Assembly (NCBI GenBank): GCA_015277795.1
Contig: CP063848.1
Span: 2,852,001 to 2,916,000, forward strand
Direction of reading: 5' to 3'
DNA length: 64,000 nucleotides
DNA from: Massilia sp. UMI-21
GTDB taxonomy: Bacteria > Pseudomonadota > Gammaproteobacteria > Burkholderiales > Burkholderiaceae_D
Shown here: positions 26,659 through 34,813 of the stretch, in pieces
How the letters are laid out: every line of letters begins with the position of its first letter
Position numbering within the stretch: position 1 is the stretch's first letter
Position numbers and translations under genes: made by a program
The notes under the pieces: generated by a model
The model's database searches: none
Told to the model about the DNA's origin: nothing
Seen by the model: the letters and a program-made list of their open reading frames with translations, nothing else

Positions 26659-27939
26659 TCAGCTCAGGCGAACGGCGAGCGCACACAGGGTGACGAAGAG
26701 GATCGGCAGCGTCAGCAGAATACCCACGCGGAAGTAGTATCCCCACGAAATCTGGATATTCTTCGCCGACAGCACGTGCAGCCACAGCAGCGTCGCCAGG
26801 CTGCCGATCGGGGTAATCTTCGGTCCCAGGTCAGCGCCGATCACGTTGGCATACACCATCGCTTCACGTACCACGCCGGTAGTGGCAGTGGCATCGATCG
26901 CCAGTGCGCCCACGAGCACGGTCGGCATGTTGTTCATGATGGACGACAGGATAGCGGTGATGAAGCCGGTACCGAGCGCCGCACCCCACACGCCATATTC
27001 GGCGCAGCGGTCCAGCAGCGCCGTCAGGTAATCGGTGAGGCCAGCGTTGCGCAGTCCGTAGACCACCAGGTACATACCCAGCGAGAACACGACCACCTGC
27101 CATGGCGCACCGCGCAGCACTTCGCGCGTCGAGATCCGGTGGCCACGTGCGGCGACGGCCAGCAACACCACTGCTCCCACCGCGGCGACAGCGCTGATCG
27201 GGATGCCGACATCGTCCAGCCAGAAGAATCCAACCAGCAGCATCGTCAGCACCCACCAGCCCGTAACGAAGGTGGCGCGGTCATGGATCGCCTCTTCTGG
27301 ACGCTTGAGCTGGGCCAGGTCATAGTCGGCCGGGATGTCCTTGCGGAAGAACCAGACCAGAGCGGCGAGCGTGGCTGCGACCGACACCAGGTTGACCGGC
27401 ACCATGACCGCAGCGTAGCGCGCAAAAGTAATGTCGAAGTAGTCGGCCGATACGATGTTGACGAGGTTCGAGACCACCAGCGGCAGGCTGGCGGTATCGG
27501 CGATGAAGCCTGCAGCCATGACGAAGGCAAGCGTTGCGCGTGCGGAGAAGCGCAGGGCAACCAGCATGGCGATGACGATAGGCGTCAGGATCAGCGCGGC
27601 GCCGTCATTGGCAAACAGCGCGGCCACTGCCGCACCCAGCAGGACGAGCAGGACGAACAGGCGCCGGCCATTGCCCTTGCCCCAGCGCGCCACGTGCAAG
27701 GCTGCCCATTCGAAGAAACCGGCCTTGTCCAGCAACAGGCTGATGATGATGACGGCCACAAAGGCCCCAGTGGCATTCCAGACGATGTTCCAGACGACAG
27801 GGATGTCGCTGATCTGGATGACCCCTGCAAGTAGGGCTACGACCGCACCGGTGGACGCGCTCCAGCCGATGCCGAGGCCGCGCGGTTGCCAGATAACGAA
27901 GATCAAGGTTGCCAGAAAGATGAGAAAAGCGATCAGCAC
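26659..27939 (-). CDS. arsB: ArsB arsenite efflux transporter
   Basis: 426 aa, about 12 spans, close to the 429 aa of E. coli ArsB. Family landmarks include [33 protein letters not shown] and [17 protein letters not shown]. It exports As(III) and Sb(III). The start is GTG 27939 with AAAGGA six bases upstream. An intrinsic terminator lies just upstream, between arsC and arsB, so its expression is partly uncoupled from the leading ars genes. Confidence 0.94.
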   Translation of the reverse strand: MLIAFLIFLATLIFVIWQPRGLGIGWSASTGAVVALLAGVIQISDIPVVWNIVWNATGAFVAVIIISLLLDKAGFFEWAALHVARWGKGNGRRLFVLLVLLGAAVAALFANDGAALILTPIVIAMLVALRFSARATLAFVMAAGFIADTASLPLVVSNLVNIVSADYFDITFARYAAVMVPVNLVSVAATLAALVWFFRKDIPADYDLAQLKRPEEAIHDRATFVTGWWVLTMLLVGFFWLDDVGIPISAVAAVGAVVLLAVAARGHRISTREVLRGAPWQVVVFSLGMYLVVYGLRNAGLTDYLTALLDRCAEYGVWGAALGTGFITAILSSIMNNMPTVLVGALAIDATATTGVVREAMVYANVIGADLGPKITPIGSLATLLWLHVLSAKNIQISWGYYFRVGILLTLPILFVTLCALAVRLS

Positions 27940-27970
27940 AAAAATCCTTTGGACGGTGGTGGTTCACCAC

Positions 27971-27997
27971 GAAAAAAGGCCGGGGGCATGCCCGGCC
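27971..27997 (-). terminator. Intrinsic terminator between phosphatase-type arsC and arsB
   Basis: GGCCGGG (27978-27984) and CCCGGCC (27991-27997) form a perfect 7-bp GC stem with a 6-nt loop; on the minus strand it is followed directly by six T (27977-27972). It lies 20 bp after the arsC stop and 32 bp before arsB, inside an otherwise compact ars operon, so it should act as a partial terminator. Confidence 0.8.
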
Positions 27998-28016
27998 ATC
28001 ATGAGACCCGGCGTGT

Positions 28017-28496
28017 TCAGGCGCCGATAAGGCCGATTCGGTCGAGCTCCGCCTTGAATAGTTCCCGGTCGCCCTTCAGTTCTTCCAGCGGCAATGCAAG
28101 AAAGGCCTCGATCCGTGCGCGCAGCGTGGCGTAGGCTTTTTCGAATGCGGTGTTGATTTCCTCTTCCGTGCCGACCACGTGGCCAGGGTCTTCGACGCCC
28201 CAGTGCGTGCGCAGAATGGGGCCGAGATAAACCGGGCATGTGTCGCCAGCGGCACTGGCACACACGGTGACGACGACGTCTGGCGTAACCGGCAGGTCAT
28301 TCCACGATTTGCTGTAATAAGCTTCCGTGGAGATGCCTTTGCTTGCCAGCAGTGCAACCGCTTTTTCGTTCAGTTTGCCAATTGGCTGGCTGCCTGCACT
28401 GATGGCATGCAGGCCTTCAGGGGCGATATGGTTGAAGACTGCTTCACTGATGAGCGAGCGGCAGGAGTTACCAGTGCAGAGGAAAAGTACGTTCAC
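28017..28496 (-). CDS. arsC: Arsenate reductase, LMW-phosphatase type (ArsC)
   Basis: 159 aa. The P-loop FLCTGNSCRS (residues 5-14) gives the nucleophilic Cys7, and CASAAGDTCPVYLG gives the two redox cysteines of thioredoxin-coupled ArsC. It reduces arsenate to arsenite for ArsB. It follows arsR by 26 bp. Compared with the two upstream paralogues its P-loop has Cys rather than Ser at the third-last position, and its C-terminus is longer in acidic helix. Confidence 0.9.
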   Translation of the reverse strand: MNVLFLCTGNSCRSLISEAVFNHIAPEGLHAISAGSQPIGKLNEKAVALLASKGISTEAYYSKSWNDLPVTPDVVVTVCASAAGDTCPVYLGPILRTHWGVEDPGHVVGTEEEINTAFEKAYATLRARIEAFLALPLEELKGDRELFKAELDRIGLIGA

Positions 28497-28522
28497 GGAA
28501 AGCCTTTCGTAGAAAAAATAGA

Positions 28523-28867
28523 TCAGTTTGTTGCAGCGGCGTCAGCGCTGTCGCAGGAGGCATTGCCGACCGGCGTACAGGGATTGCCGCCGCAGCAGTT
28601 CTCGGTGAGGAAGCCCAGCAAGGCATTCATCGTGTCGAAGTTCGCGGAGTAGATAATGAAGCGCCCGTCCTGGCGCGGAACCACCAGGCCAGCGTGCGAC
28701 AGTTCCTTGAGGTGGAAAGAAAGCGAGGACGGCGGCACGTTGAGCGCCTCGGCGATCCTGGTCGCTGGCAGCCCGGCCGGGCCCGCCTGGACCAGCAGGC
28801 GATATGTGGCGAGCCGCGATTCCTGGGCTAGTGCAGCCAGGGCAGCGATTGCCGGTTTAGTGTCCAT
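28523..28867 (-). CDS. arsR: ArsR-family arsenic-responsive repressor
   Basis: 114 aa from ATG 28867. The winged helix is clear (LPATRIAEALNVPPSSLSFHLKEL). The classical ELCVCDL-type As site in the recognition helix is absent; instead the C-terminus carries cysteines in ENCCGGNPC and SCDS, a placement seen in ArsR types with a C-terminal As(III) site. It precedes arsC and arsB and should repress this operon until arsenite binds. Confidence 0.9.
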   Translation of the reverse strand: MDTKPAIAALAALAQESRLATYRLLVQAGPAGLPATRIAEALNVPPSSLSFHLKELSHAGLVVPRQDGRFIIYSANFDTMNALLGFLTENCCGGNPCTPVGNASCDSADAAATN

Positions 28868-28958
28868 GACATGTACCCTTCTATTTGATATTTCTAGTAT
28901 ATTGGAATTGAAGCCATTACAGCAAGGAGTCATATGCGTGACGGTCGGGAACAGCGCC

Positions 28959-29468
28959 TTACAGCTTCCTCTCGGCGATTGCCCGGACGGCTTCGCGGCG
29001 TACCGAGTCGTCCTCCAGCCACTCCAAGGGCAGCGAAACGAACTGTTCGACCCGCTTTTTGATCTGCAAGAAGACCTGCCTGAAGGCTTCTTGCTTGTCC
29101 CTGTCGTTACCAGAAACCTGCGCCGGGTCCGGGTAGCCCCAATGCGCCGTCGTCGGGTGTCCCGGCCAATGGGGGCACACCTCTCCGGCCGCGCTGTCGC
29201 ATACGGTGATGATGAAGTCCATGTGCGGCGCATCAGGCTGCCCGAATTCGAGCCAGCCCTTGCTGTGCATCGCCGCTACCGGGAAGCTGGAATCGAACCG
29301 TTTTATCTGTTCGATTGCCAATGGATTGACGACACCTGCCGGGCGGCTTCCCGCGGAATATGCCATGAAGCGCCCCCTGCCCAGCACAGTCAACAGTGCT
29401 TCCGACATGATGCTGCGCGACGAGTTGCCGGTACAAAGAAAGAGAACGCTGTAGCTCTTGCCTGCCAT
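28959..29468 (-). CDS. LMW-phosphatase-type ArsC-like protein (copy 2)
   Basis: 169 aa from ATG 29468, where MAGKSYSVLFLC starts; the frame is open upstream. P-loop LCTGNSSRS and the pair CDSAAGEVCPHWPGHP are as in thioredoxin-type ArsC. The C-terminus, with FVSLPLEWLEDDSVRRE, is close to that of the other copies. It lies between another copy (11 bp upstream) and arsR. Related proteins are annotated as arsenate reductase or ArsI-linked phosphatase, and which oxyanion it handles is not certain. Confidence 0.82.
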   Translation of the reverse strand: MAGKSYSVLFLCTGNSSRSIMSEALLTVLGRGRFMAYSAGSRPAGVVNPLAIEQIKRFDSSFPVAAMHSKGWLEFGQPDAPHMDFIITVCDSAAGEVCPHWPGHPTTAHWGYPDPAQVSGNDRDKQEAFRQVFLQIKKRVEQFVSLPLEWLEDDSVRREAVRAIAERKL

Positions 29469-29478
29469 CGTCTGTCCG

Positions 29479-30003
29479 TTAACGCGAGGCGTTTTCAAGG
29501 CTCGCATCTGGGCGGGCAATGGCGCTCAGCTCTTCCTCGATGGCCATGCGTGAAAGTTTCGCGAAAGGCAGCATCGCGAAGATATCCAAGCGGTTCTTGA
29601 TCTCACGGCACACCTTGCTAAACAGCTGCCGATGCTCCTGCGCACTGCCTACAAATGTCGCGGGATCTTCGAAGCTCCAGTGGGCCGTGATTGGATGCCC
29701 GGGCCAGCGCGGGCAAACCTCGCCAGCTGCCCTGTCGCATACCGTAATTACAAAGTGCATGTAGGGTGCATCGGCAGCGGCGAATTCATTCCAGCTCTTG
29801 CTGCGCAGATCAGCATACGGAAAACGAAGATGTTCGATCGCCTCCATTGCCAGCGGGTGAACAGAACCGGTCGGATGGCTCCCTGCGCTGTAAGCACTGA
29901 AGCGGCCGGCGCCGATCGCATTAAGGATGGCCTCGGCGATGATGCTGCGCGACGAGTTACCGGTACAAAGGAAAAGCACATTGAATGTTTCGTGGTCAGT
30001 CAT
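29479..30003 (-). CDS. LMW-phosphatase-type ArsC-like protein (copy 3)
   Basis: 174 aa. P-loop VLFLCTGNSSRS and CDRAAGEVCPRWPGHP parallel copy 2, so the two look like a tandem duplication that has diverged. It is the first gene of the minus-strand arm, with operator-like TTCG/CGAA repeats right upstream (30040-30055), so it is probably under ArsR control. The sequence shows no reason to think it inactive. Confidence 0.82.
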   Translation of the reverse strand: MTDHETFNVLFLCTGNSSRSIIAEAILNAIGAGRFSAYSAGSHPTGSVHPLAMEAIEHLRFPYADLRSKSWNEFAAADAPYMHFVITVCDRAAGEVCPRWPGHPITAHWSFEDPATFVGSAQEHRQLFSKVCREIKNRLDIFAMLPFAKLSRMAIEEELSAIARPDASLENASR

Positions 30004-30039
30004 CGCGGCCTCCAGGCAGACGGGTTGTTCATACGACTA

Positions 30040-30055
30040 TTCGAAATATATCGAA
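30040..30055. promoter_or_regulatory. ArsR-type operator-like dyad, arsC copy-3 side
   Basis: TTCGA (30040-30044) and TCGAA (30051-30055) are inverted around 6 bp. It lies 37-52 bp upstream of the minus-strand arsC copy 3, and shares the TTCG/CGAA half-site with the sites at 30091, 30179 and 32945. Confidence 0.5.
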
Positions 30056-30090
30056 GTTTCTTGACCGTTTGATGACACCGATATATTCTT

Positions 30091-30113
30091 TATTCGTCGA
30101 ATGGCGAATAACG
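30091..30113. promoter_or_regulatory. ArsR-type operator-like dyad, middle of divergent region
   Basis: TATTCG (30091-30096) and CGAATA (30105-30110) form a perfect inverted repeat with 8-bp spacing; the right arm continues CGAATAACG, the same nine bases found in the two operator-like sites next to arsO and arsR2. Confidence 0.55.
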
Positions 30114-30178
30114 GCTATTGCCAGCCTCGCGCGGTGCTGACAAACAGCACGTCTGCATGCGTCTTCAAGCGGCACGCA

Positions 30179-30203
30179 ATTCGTATTTTGTCGAATAACG
30201 AAT
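30179..30203. promoter_or_regulatory. ArsR-type operator-like dyad upstream of the flavoprotein gene
   Basis: ATTCGT (30179-30184) and ACGAAT (30198-30203) are inverted; CGAATAACGAAT (30192-30203) is repeated exactly at 32945-32956 in front of the second arsR. It lies 49 bp upstream of the ArsO-like start. Confidence 0.6.
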
Positions 30204-30251
30204 AGTTTCCATGCGGGTCGACTACAGTCAAGCCACTTAAGGAGAGCAAAC

Positions 30252-31658
30252 ATGAAAAATGAGAACGCACAAAACTTGCCAGTCGCAGTGCTCGGCGCAG
30301 GTCCAGTCGGGCTCGCCGCAGCGGCCCATCTGATCGAACGCGGTCTAACGCCCCTGATCTTCGAAGCAGGTGCTGCCATCGGTGCGAACCTTGCGACTTA
30401 TCGCCACGTTCGCTTGTTCTCGCCGTGGCAGTACAACATCGACAAGGCTGCCCGCCGCCTTCTGCTTGGACAAGGATGGAGTGAGCCGGCAGGCGAAGAA
30501 TTGCCGACCGCTGGCGAACTGGTCGACCATTATCTTGCCCCACTGGCTTCGATTCGCGAGGTGAACTCGAATCTGCTGCTCGGCTACCGCGTCACGGCCA
30601 TCACGCGCCCGGGGTTCGACAAGGTCAAGACAAAGGGGCGTGAAAGCGCGCCATTCCTCATTCGTGCTAACACGCCGGATGGCTCGTGCCAGTTCTTGGC
30701 CAGTGCCGTGATCGATGCTACCGGTACCTGGTCACACCAAAATCCTCTGGGTGCGGACGGCATCCCAGCGCTCGGCGAACAGGCGCTGTCCGACCGGATC
30801 GACTATGGCATGCCGGACGTTCTTGGTTCAGCCCGCGAAACCTACGCCGGGAAAAAGGTCATGGTAGTGGGAGCGGGCCATTCTGCAGCAGGCACCTTGC
30901 TCGCCCTCGCCCAGCTTACCCAGGAACATCCGGACACGCGTATCGTGTGGGTGACGCGCGGCAGCCAGCTGGCACGGTTTTTTGGCGGCGGTGAAGCCGA
31001 CGCTCTCAAGGCGCGTGGGCAGCTTGGGCTGCGTTTGAAGGCATTACGCGATTCGGGCGGCCTCGAGATGCGGCAGAACTTCCGGATCCTGGAGCTGGCC
31101 GAGACCGATGGCAAGATCGCCGTGACCGCCGAGCCGATCGACGGTCCGGCCCCGGTCATCGAGGGAATCGACCGGATCATTTGTGCTGCCGGCGCACGGC
31201 CCGATCTCGCACTCACGCGGGAGCTTCGGGTCCGTCATGATCCGTGGCTTGAGAGCACGGATGCGCTGGCACCGCTGATCGATCCGAACGAGCATAGCTG
31301 CGGTACCGTGCGTCCACACGGTCACCGGGAACTGGCACATCCGGAATCTGGTTATTACGCCGTCGGTGCCAAGAGCTATGGCCGCGCCCCCAACTTCCTT
31401 TTGGCGACGGGCTACGAGCAGGTTCGCTCGGTGGCAGCAGCCCTGGTAGGAGACATGGCTGCGGCGGATGACGTCCAGCTGGACTTGCCGGAAACCGGAG
31501 TGTGCAACACGCGGCTGGCATACGAGGCAGCACCTGAGCCGACGGGCTCGTGCTGCAATGTTGCGCCGGCAGCAGCCGCTGCCTGCTGCGTTCCCGCGCC
31601 GTCGCCGACCGGCGCCTGCGGCTGCAGCAAGCCAGCCGAATCCACCTGCTGCGCTTGA
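30252..31658 (+). CDS. FAD/NAD(P)-binding flavoprotein (ArsO-like) with Cys-rich tail
   Basis: 468 aa. The FAD loop AVLGAGPVGLAAAAHLIERG lies at the N-terminus, and a second dinucleotide loop MVVGAGHSAAGTLLAL lies near residue 205. The fold is that of flavin monooxygenases and thioredoxin-reductase-like enzymes found in ars islands (ArsO-like). The last 55 residues hold nine cysteines in the groups CC, CC, CGC and CC separated by Pro/Ala/Ser, an unstructured thiol-rich tail suited to binding As(III) or another soft metal. GGAGAGC precedes the ATG. It is followed by an MFS gene and an arsR. Confidence 0.82.
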   Translation: MKNENAQNLPVAVLGAGPVGLAAAAHLIERGLTPLIFEAGAAIGANLATYRHVRLFSPWQYNIDKAARRLLLGQGWSEPAGEELPTAGELVDHYLAPLASIREVNSNLLLGYRVTAITRPGFDKVKTKGRESAPFLIRANTPDGSCQFLASAVIDATGTWSHQNPLGADGIPALGEQALSDRIDYGMPDVLGSARETYAGKKVMVVGAGHSAAGTLLALAQLTQEHPDTRIVWVTRGSQLARFFGGGEADALKARGQLGLRLKALRDSGGLEMRQNFRILELAETDGKIAVTAEPIDGPAPVIEGIDRIICAAGARPDLALTRELRVRHDPWLESTDALAPLIDPNEHSCGTVRPHGHRELAHPESGYYAVGAKSYGRAPNFLLATGYEQVRSVAAALVGDMAAADDVQLDLPETGVCNTRLAYEAAPEPTGSCCNVAPAAAAACCVPAPSPTGACGCSKPAESTCCA

Positions 31659-31670
31659 GCTGACTGAACC

Positions 31671-31694
31671 CGCTGCCGGCAGATGCCGGCAGCG
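31671..31694 (+). terminator. Perfect hairpin between flavoprotein and MFS genes
   Basis: CGCTGCCGGC (31671-31680) and GCCGGCAGCG (31685-31694) form a 10-bp GC stem with a 4-nt loop, 12 bp after the flavoprotein stop. No T-tract follows, so it may reduce read-through to the MFS gene or stabilise the upstream mRNA. Confidence 0.5.
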
Positions 31695-31711
31695 CCCAAT
31701 CGGAACATTCC

Positions 31712-32926
31712 ATGTCCCAGCCTTCGAAAACCATCGGCATACTGGCGATTACCCAAATCGTCTCCTGGGGAACGCTGTACTACGCCTTTACGATCCTGGC
31801 CGCCGGTGTGCAGCCTGAGCTTGGCCTCTCGCCTGAGCTCGTCTTCGGCGCTTTCTCCTGGAATCTTCTTGCGGCTGGCCTGGCGGCGCCCCCTGCCGGC
31901 ATCCTGCTCGACCGCTAAGGGGGCCGCTACGTAATGGCCCTAGGTTCGTTTGTTTGCGCCATTGGCCTGGCCGTACTAAGCCGTGCTGGCGGTGTCGTTT
32001 CCTTGTACATCGCGTGGACGCTGATCGACATCGCGATGGCCCTCACACTGTACGAGGCAGCTTTCGCAACGATTAACCGCAAGTACGAGACCGGCTCAAG
32101 GCAAGCGATTTCGACCCTGACGCTGTTTGGCGGCTTTGCCAGTACGCTGCTCTGGCCGCTCACCGCCAAGCTGGATACGGTCTTTGGCTGGCGTGATACC
32201 AATTCGTGCTTCGCTGTCATGCAGCTGCCTCTCTGCATGCCTTTGCACTTATGGCTTGGCGCGGCCCCTGTGCGGCAGCCTCGACATCATCTCAGTGCCG
32301 AAGACCAGGGGCACACTTTGAAACATGCATTGCGTCACCCCGCGTTCTGGACGCTGGCATTGGCCATTTCGGCTAACACGTTCGTCTTTTCGGCGATGTC
32401 GGTGCACCTGATCCCACTGCTCGAGCGCCTGGGACTGTCACTGTCCACGGCTGTCTTGTTGGCCTCGCTGATCGGTCCAATGCAAGTAGCCGGACGTATC
32501 GGGGAGATGACGCTCGGCCGCAATACGTCTCTGCAAATCGTAGGAATTTTGACCTTCGCAATGCTGCCTGCTGCGCTGCTCGTGCTCGTATTGTTTGGAG
32601 CCAATGCATGGATTGTTGCCCTGTTCTGCATGCTGTACGGCGTGAGCAATGGCATCCTGACGATCGTACGCGGCTCGATCCCGCAAGCCTTGTTTGGCCG
32701 CCAGCATTACGGGGCGATCTCCGGTGCGTTGGCAGGGCCATCGCTACTATCGAAGGCTGCAGGGCCGCTCGCAGCTGCAGCATTACTGCGCCCGGAGGGT
32801 GGGACCACAATGCTGCTCATCGTGCTTCTGGCCGTTTCCATCGCCTCCCTCGTCTTCTACCTGCGTGCCGTGAGTATCGGCAGCTCGCCATCGATCGCGA
32901 AAGCCTTTGACAAGAACACAGCCTGA
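31712..32926 (+). pseudogene. MFS transporter interrupted by an in-frame TAA
   Basis: Reading from ATG 31712 the frame codes for the first two spans (ILAITQIVSWGTLYYAFTIL) and stops at TAA 31916-31918. The same frame then continues from GGR through MALGSFVCAIGLAV to 32926 as a normal MFS protein of about 400 aa. The stop falls inside the conserved MFS loop motif (LLDR-stop-GGRYV), where the family expects an aromatic or other residue (G-x3-D-R-x-G-x-R). One base would restore it, so this is a nonsense mutation or a sequencing error. A downstream start at ATG 31934 would lack two spans. The position suggests efflux of an arsenic species. Confidence 0.8.
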
Positions 32927-32944
32927 CCACTAAGCTGCGTTCGC

Positions 32945-32956
32945 CGAATAACGAAT
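32945..32956. promoter_or_regulatory. ArsR-type operator-like repeat at the second arsR start
   Basis: CGAATAACGAAT at 32945-32956 is identical to 30192-30203. It overlaps the first possible ATG (32955), suggesting that translation begins at ATG 32967 and that this regulator controls itself and the flavoprotein gene. Confidence 0.5.
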
Positions 32957-32966
32957 GAGCGTTTCC

Positions 32967-33284
32967 ATGTCTAAATCCTGCTGCTCCCCGGACGCCCGCA
33001 ACACCCCGGGAAAAGAAATTGATGTCGATGACCTCGCACGCATGTGCAAGGCACTGTCACACCCCGCGCGAGTGCAGTTGCTCAGGCATCTTATCGATTA
33101 CGGCGAGTGCTATTTCGGCAGCCTGGCGGACGTGCTGCCTTTGGCGCCATCGACAATCTCCAAGCACGTCTCGATCCTGAAGGATGCGGGCTTGATCGAA
33201 GGGTCATCGGATGTGCAACGGGTTTGCTATTGTGTCAATCACGAACGGCTTCTACAGTTCAAAGCAGTAGTACAAGATTTTTAG
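32967..33284 (+). CDS. ArsR-family regulator, second copy
   Basis: 105 aa from ATG 32967; a start at 32955 adds four residues but overlaps the operator-like repeat. The winged helix reads SLADVLPLAPSTISKHVSILKDAGL. Cysteines occur in SKSCCSPD at the N-terminus, at YGECYFG just before the recognition helix, and in RVCYCVNHE in the wing. This differs from the first arsR and suggests another ligand site. It closes the plus-strand ars arm. Confidence 0.85.
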   Translation: MSKSCCSPDARNTPGKEIDVDDLARMCKALSHPARVQLLRHLIDYGECYFGSLADVLPLAPSTISKHVSILKDAGLIEGSSDVQRVCYCVNHERLLQFKAVVQDF

Positions 33285-33438
33285 AATGAAGACGAGCGAT
33301 CGGCATCATCGTCTGAAGTGCATTTGGGTAGGTCTGCTATCGCCGAGAATGAAGCTTCATTTCGCTGCCATTACGCGGTGATATACGGAGTTATCGCAGC
33401 ACTGACTCTGGTTTTATATTCAGTGGCCTGCCGCACAG

Positions 33439-33837
33439 TCAGTCGTCGATCAATGCCTGAATGACTGGACAGCTTGTATCCGGAGCCCCACTGTCGCAGC
33501 GCGCAACCATTCCGGCGAGTGCTGACTTCATCGCCAGAAGGTCGCCTATCTTGGCCTCTACCATGGCGAGCTTTTTCGCCGCCAAAGCGCGCGTGCTCGA
33601 ACATGTCCCCGAACCTTCCAGCTTGAGCAGGCTCGAAATTTCCTCAAGCGTAAAGCCCAGAAGCTGTGCGCGCTTGATGAAGCGAATTCGGCGTACATCT
33701 TCGTTGCCATAGGTGCGGTAGCCGGAACTTGGCCGTTCCGGCTCATCGATCAATCCACTTCGTTGATAGAAGCGAACGGTCTCGACGTTCACACCGGCGG
33801 CGTCAGCCAAGCGGCTGATGGTCATTTTCTCAGGCAT
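33439..33837 (-). CDS. merR: MerR mercury-responsive regulator
   Basis: 132 aa. The N-terminal DNA-binding domain is standard (LADAAGVNVETVRFYQRSGL). Three cysteines, in GSGTCSS, ARCDSG and TSCPV, match the Hg(II)-binding triad of MerR (C82, C117, C126 in Tn501). An internal ATG at residue 5 (33825) is an alternative start. It is divergent from merTP and shares the mer operator, acting as repressor without and activator with Hg(II). Confidence 0.93.
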   Translation of the reverse strand: MPEKMTISRLADAAGVNVETVRFYQRSGLIDEPERPSSGYRTYGNEDVRRIRFIKRAQLLGFTLEEISSLLKLEGSGTCSSTRALAAKKLAMVEAKIGDLLAMKSALAGMVARCDSGAPDTSCPVIQALIDD

Positions 33838-33841
33838 GCGC

Positions 33842-33873
33842 TTGACTCCGTATCTATATACGGAGTTTATCCT
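33842..33873 (+). promoter_or_regulatory. mer operator/promoter
   Basis: -35 TTGACT at 33842-33847 is followed by a 19- to 20-bp spacer and a -10-like TTATCCT at 33867-33873. The spacer holds a perfect dyad, ACTCCGTA (33845-33852) and TACGGAGT (33859-33866). This is the MerR operator pattern, directed to merT on the plus strand. Confidence 0.85.
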
Positions 33874-33902
33874 ATCTCTGTCTTAAACCGATCAGGATAA
33901 AC

Positions 33903-34247
33903 ATGAAGATGGGAACGAAAGGACCGCTAGTCGCGGGTGTGCTGGCTGCGCTGGGAGCATCGGCTTGTTGTGCGGGCCCGCTCGTCCTGCTATTGCTGGG
34001 CGTCGGCGGCGGTTGGGCATCCCGGCTTATCGCGCTGGAGCCCTACAGCCCCTATCTCACCGCGCTTACGGTACTGTTCCTCGGTACTGCATTCCATAAC
34101 TTGTATCTGCGCCGGCCCGCGTGCCCCCCTGATGACGCCTGTTCCGATGACCATGTCTTGAGGAACCAACGCATTCTGTTTTGGCTCATTTCCTTGCCAG
34201 TCATACTGCTACTGACCTTCCCCTTGTACGCCGCGCTCTTCTACTGA
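33903..34247 (+). CDS. merT: MerT mercuric transport protein
   Basis: 114 aa with three hydrophobic spans. The first carries the Hg-binding Cys pair (ALGASACCAGPLVLLLLG). A second pair on the cytosolic loop appears as RRPACPPDDAC. MerT takes Hg(II) from MerP and moves it into the cytosol. A merA reductase is missing from the window, so import alone would be harmful unless reduction is provided elsewhere. Confidence 0.92.
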   Translation: MKMGTKGPLVAGVLAALGASACCAGPLVLLLLGVGGGWASRLIALEPYSPYLTALTVLFLGTAFHNLYLRRPACPPDDACSDDHVLRNQRILFWLISLPVILLLTFPLYAALFY

Positions 34248-34259
34248 AAGGATTCTTCG

Positions 34260-34544
34260 ATGCACTTCTTTAACATCGCTATCGCCGGGATATTGCTTGC
34301 CAGTCCAGCCATCGCCGGTACGTCGCAAACCCTGACCCTCGACGTGCAGAACATGAGCTGTGCGACTTGCCCAATCACCGTTAAAAAAGCGTTACAGCGA
34401 GTTCCGGGCGTGATTGACGTAAAAATCGATTACGAGCGCAAGACGGCCACTGTGCAACTCGACTCCGACAAGGCTAGCGTAACAATACTGACCAAGGCGA
34501 CGACCGACGCAGGCTTCCCTTCGACGGCCAGGAAAGTGCAATGA
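34260..34544 (+). CDS. merP: MerP periplasmic mercury-binding protein
   Basis: 94 aa: signal peptide (NIAIAGILLASPAIAG) followed by an HMA domain with the metal-binding loop NMSCATCPITVKKAL. It traps Hg(II) in the periplasm and passes it to MerT. It starts 12 bp after merT, and its stop overlaps the next start. Confidence 0.94.
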   Translation: MHFFNIAIAGILLASPAIAGTSQTLTLDVQNMSCATCPITVKKALQRVPGVIDVKIDYERKTATVQLDSDKASVTILTKATTDAGFPSTARKVQ

Positions 34545-34753
34545 GCGATGCAACCCTCGAGTCGGTCCTGACCTGTCCGCATTGCGGACACAGCAAACAG
34601 GAAATCATGCCGACTGACGCTTGTCAGTTTTACTATGCATGCGAGGGCTGCGCCAACGTGCTGCGCCCAAAGGCCGGAGACTGCTGCGTTTTTTGCTCTT
34701 ACGGCACAGTGAAGTGCCCGCCTATCCAGCTTGAGCGCCCCTGCTGTGGTTAA
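34541..34753 (+). CDS. GDCCVxC-domain small mercury-island protein
   Basis: 70 aa with ten cysteines: LTCPHCGHSK, YYACEGCANV, then the signature GDCCVFCSYG and a final CC. ATGA overlap with merP makes it the third gene of the mer operon. The family is common in mer islands of betaproteobacteria, where its role is not established; the cysteine pattern suggests Hg or another thiophilic ion. Confidence 0.85.
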   Translation: MSDATLESVLTCPHCGHSKQEIMPTDACQFYYACEGCANVLRPKAGDCCVFCSYGTVKCPPIQLERPCCG

Positions 34754-34813
34754 GCTGGGCTGTCGCCGAAATGCATCCTGTAGCTGGTTATAGTGATGGC
34801 ATGGCATGTTGAC

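Noticed and set aside
26386..27834. Plus-strand open frame of 482 codons opposite arsB and arsC
   Set aside because: Low-complexity Gln/Asp/His/Arg translation and no start signal; shadow of arsB.
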